A stretch of DNA of 64,000 bases from NCBI GenBank assembly GCA_963205335.1, contig CAUJIM010000017.1:52198-116197 (forward strand), given 5' to 3'. Of the stretch, positions 61,912 through 64,000 are shown piece after piece (position 1 is the first letter of the stretch; each line of letters begins with the position of its first letter). A program made the position numbers and the translations under genes. Source of the stretch: Pseudomonadota bacterium. Lineage in GTDB: Bacteria > Pseudomonadota > Gammaproteobacteria > Burkholderiales > Burkholderiaceae_C. The notes beneath the pieces were generated by a model. That model saw only the letters and a program-made list of their open reading frames with translations. It was not told the DNA's origin and searched no databases.

Positions 61912-62882
61912 CGACGGCTGCCCCTCGCATCCGGGTGCAGCGGCGCCCGGTGCATGGGGTGCTGCTGCTGGACAAACCCCTGGGCCTTTCCAGCAACCAG
62001 GCGCTGCAGAAGGCCAAATGGCTGCTGCGCGCCGAGAAGGCGGGCCACACCGGCACGCTCGACCCCATGGCCACCGGCGTGCTGCCGCTGTGCTTCGGCG
62101 CGGCCACCAAGTTCAGCGCGCTGCAGCTCGATGCGCCCAAGCGCTACGAGGCGCTGGCGCTGCTGGGCGTGACCACGAGCACCGGCGACGCCGAAGGCGA
62201 GGTGCTCGCGCGCCGGGCGGTGGACCCCGCCGTGCTCGCACCCGAGCGCCTGGCTGCCGTGGCGCGCGCGTTCACCGGCGCGATCCGGCAGGTTCCGCCG
62301 ATGTACAGCGCGCTCAAGAAGGACGGCAAGGCGCTGTACGAATACGCCCGCGCGGGCGTAGAGGTCGAGCGTGCGCCGCGCGAGGTCGAGATATTTGAGC
62401 TTAATCTGGCTCCAGCGCTTGTGGAGCAAGCGCAAGCAGCTATCAAAATAGATGTTTCCTGCAGCAAAGGCACCTACATCCGCACGCTGGCCGAAGACAT
62501 CGGACAGGCCCTGGGTTGCGGCGCGCACCTCGTGGCGCTCAGGCGCACCGAGACCGGCGGCATCGGCCTTGCGCGCTGCACCACGCTGGCCGCGCTCGAA
62601 GCCCTGCCCGAGCAAGAGCGGCTGGCGCATCTGCTGCCGGTCGATGCGCTGCTCGCCGGCCACGTCGGCATCACGCTGGGCGAACAGGAGGCGGGGCGCT
62701 TTCTCTCCGGCCTGCGCCGGCGCGGCCCGTGGCCCGACGCCGCAGCCGCCGCCGTCTACGGCGAAAACCCGCGCGCGCTGCTCGGCGTGGGCCACGTCGC
62801 GGCGGGCGAACTCATTCCGGACCGGCTCCTGAGCCCCATCGAAATCCAGCAAATCCTGCAAAAAGAAGCACTGCCATCATGA
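61908..62882 (+). CDS. truB: tRNA pseudouridine(55) synthase TruB
   Basis: '[53 protein letters not shown]'. Confidence 0.97.
   Translation: MTTAAPRIRVQRRPVHGVLLLDKPLGLSSNQALQKAKWLLRAEKAGHTGTLDPMATGVLPLCFGAATKFSALQLDAPKRYEALALLGVTTSTGDAEGEVLARRAVDPAVLAPERLAAVARAFTGAIRQVPPMYSALKKDGKALYEYARAGVEVERAPREVEIFELNLAPALVEQAQAAIKIDVSCSKGTYIRTLAEDIGQALGCGAHLVALRRTETGGIGLARCTTLAALEALPEQERLAHLLPVDALLAGHVGITLGEQEAGRFLSGLRRRGPWPDAAAAAVYGENPRALLGVGHVAAGELIPDRLLSPIEIQQILQKEALPS
62411..62452. repeat. dispersed palindromic repeat, copy G, inside the truB coding sequence
   Basis: TCCAGCGCTTGTGGAGCAAGCGCAAGCAGCTATCAAAATAGA matches the intergenic copies. Confidence 0.7.
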
Positions 62883-64000
62883 GCAAACACATCCGCAACA
62901 TCGCCATCATTGCCCACGTGGACCACGGCAAGACCACCATGGTCGACCAGCTGCTGCGCCAGAGCGGCACCTTCGCCGCGCACGAGAAGGTGGTCGACAC
63001 CGTCATGGACAACAACGCCATCGAGCGCGAGCGCGGCATCACCATCCTGGCCAAGAACTGCGCCGTGACCTGGAAGGGCACGCACATCAACATCCTGGAC
63101 ACGCCCGGCCACGCCGACTTCGGCGGCGAGGTGGAGCGCGCGCTCTCGATGGTGGACGGCGTGGTGCTCCTGATCGACGCGCAGGAAGGCCCGATGCCGC
63201 AGACCCGCTTCGTCACCAAGAAGGCGCTGGCGCTGGGCCTCAAGCCCATCGTCGTCGTCAACAAGGTGGACAAGCCCGGCGCGCGCCCCGACTGGGTGGT
63301 GAACGCCGCCTTCGACCTGTTCGACAAGCTGGGCGCCAACGACGAGCAGCTCGACTTCCCCGTGGTCTATGCCTCGGGCATCAACGGCTGGAGCTCGCTC
63401 ACGCAGGGCGAGCCGGGCGAGCAGTGGGGGCCGGACATGTCGGCGCTGTTCGAGACCATCCTCAAGCACGTGCCCTCGGTACAGGGCGATCCCAACGCGC
63501 CGGTGCAGATGCAGGTCTCGGCGCTGGACTACTCCACCTTCGTCGGCCGCATCGGCGTGGGCCGCATCAACCAGGGCACGCTGCGCGCGGGCCAGGAGGT
63601 GCTGGTGATGGCCGGGCCGGACGGCGAGAAGTACAAGGCGCGCGTCAACCAGATCCACCAGTTCCAGGGGCTGGACCGTGTGCAGGTGAGCGAGGCGGGG
63701 CCGGACGAGATCGTGCTCATCAACGGCATCGAGCACATCGGCATCGGCGAGACGCTGTCCGACCCGGAGAACCCGCGGCCGCTGCCCATGCTCAAGATCG
63801 ACGAGCCGACGCTGACGATGAACTTCTGCGTCAACACCTCGCCGCTGGCCGGGCGCGAGGGCAAGTTCGTCACCAGCCGCCAGATCTGGGACCGGCTGCA
63901 GAAGGAGCTGCGCTCCAACGTCGCGCTGCGCGTCAAGGAGACCAGCGAGGACGGCATTTTCGAAGTCTCGGGCCGCGGCGAGCTGCACCTGACCATCCTG
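62879..64000 (+). CDS. typA: translational GTPase TypA/BipA, truncated by window edge
   Basis: '[32 protein letters not shown]...[13 protein letters not shown]'. Confidence 0.96.
   Translation, partial: MSKHIRNIAIIAHVDHGKTTMVDQLLRQSGTFAAHEKVVDTVMDNNAIERERGITILAKNCAVTWKGTHINILDTPGHADFGGEVERALSMVDGVVLLIDAQEGPMPQTRFVTKKALALGLKPIVVVNKVDKPGARPDWVVNAAFDLFDKLGANDEQLDFPVVYASGINGWSSLTQGEPGEQWGPDMSALFETILKHVPSVQGDPNAPVQMQVSALDYSTFVGRIGVGRINQGTLRAGQEVLVMAGPDGEKYKARVNQIHQFQGLDRVQVSEAGPDEIVLINGIEHIGIGETLSDPENPRPLPMLKIDEPTLTMNFCVNTSPLAGREGKFVTSRQIWDRLQKELRSNVALRVKETSEDGIFEVSGRGELHLTIL

Overview
GC-rich betaproteobacterial chromosome segment (gene content and order look Comamonadaceae-like). Most of the window is core housekeeping: a TCA supercluster (gntR-sdhCDAB-sdhE-gltA diverging from mdh-tam-citE-acnB), ybgC-tolQRA, nusB-ribH-ribBA, hpnCDE squalene genes, metY, aroC, nrdR-glyA, a DUF748 (AsmA-like) giant protein, rnr, and rimP-nusA-infB-rbfA-truB-typA. 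The main accessory region is a ~6.9 kb deleted siphovirus remnant at the 3' end of tRNA-Leu(CAG). It is bounded by a 17-bp direct repeat of the tRNA 3' end (43960-43976 and 50882-50898). It holds a coupled minus-strand array of small early genes, a 5'-truncated cytosine methyltransferase, a 5'-truncated tail tube gene, a tail assembly chaperone with a GGGAAAC -1 frameshift signal, an apparently leaderless toxin-antitoxin pair, and a truncated integrase. Other signals: a canonical LexA box before a PA0069-type radical SAM gene, a dispersed palindromic repeat family that also occurs inside truB, a structured ncRNA candidate near 37.1-37.35 kb, a long structured leader on a lytic transglycosylase gene, and a promoter-proximal terminator hairpin before rimP. 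All calls come from reading the sequence and the supplied ORF track; no database search was run.
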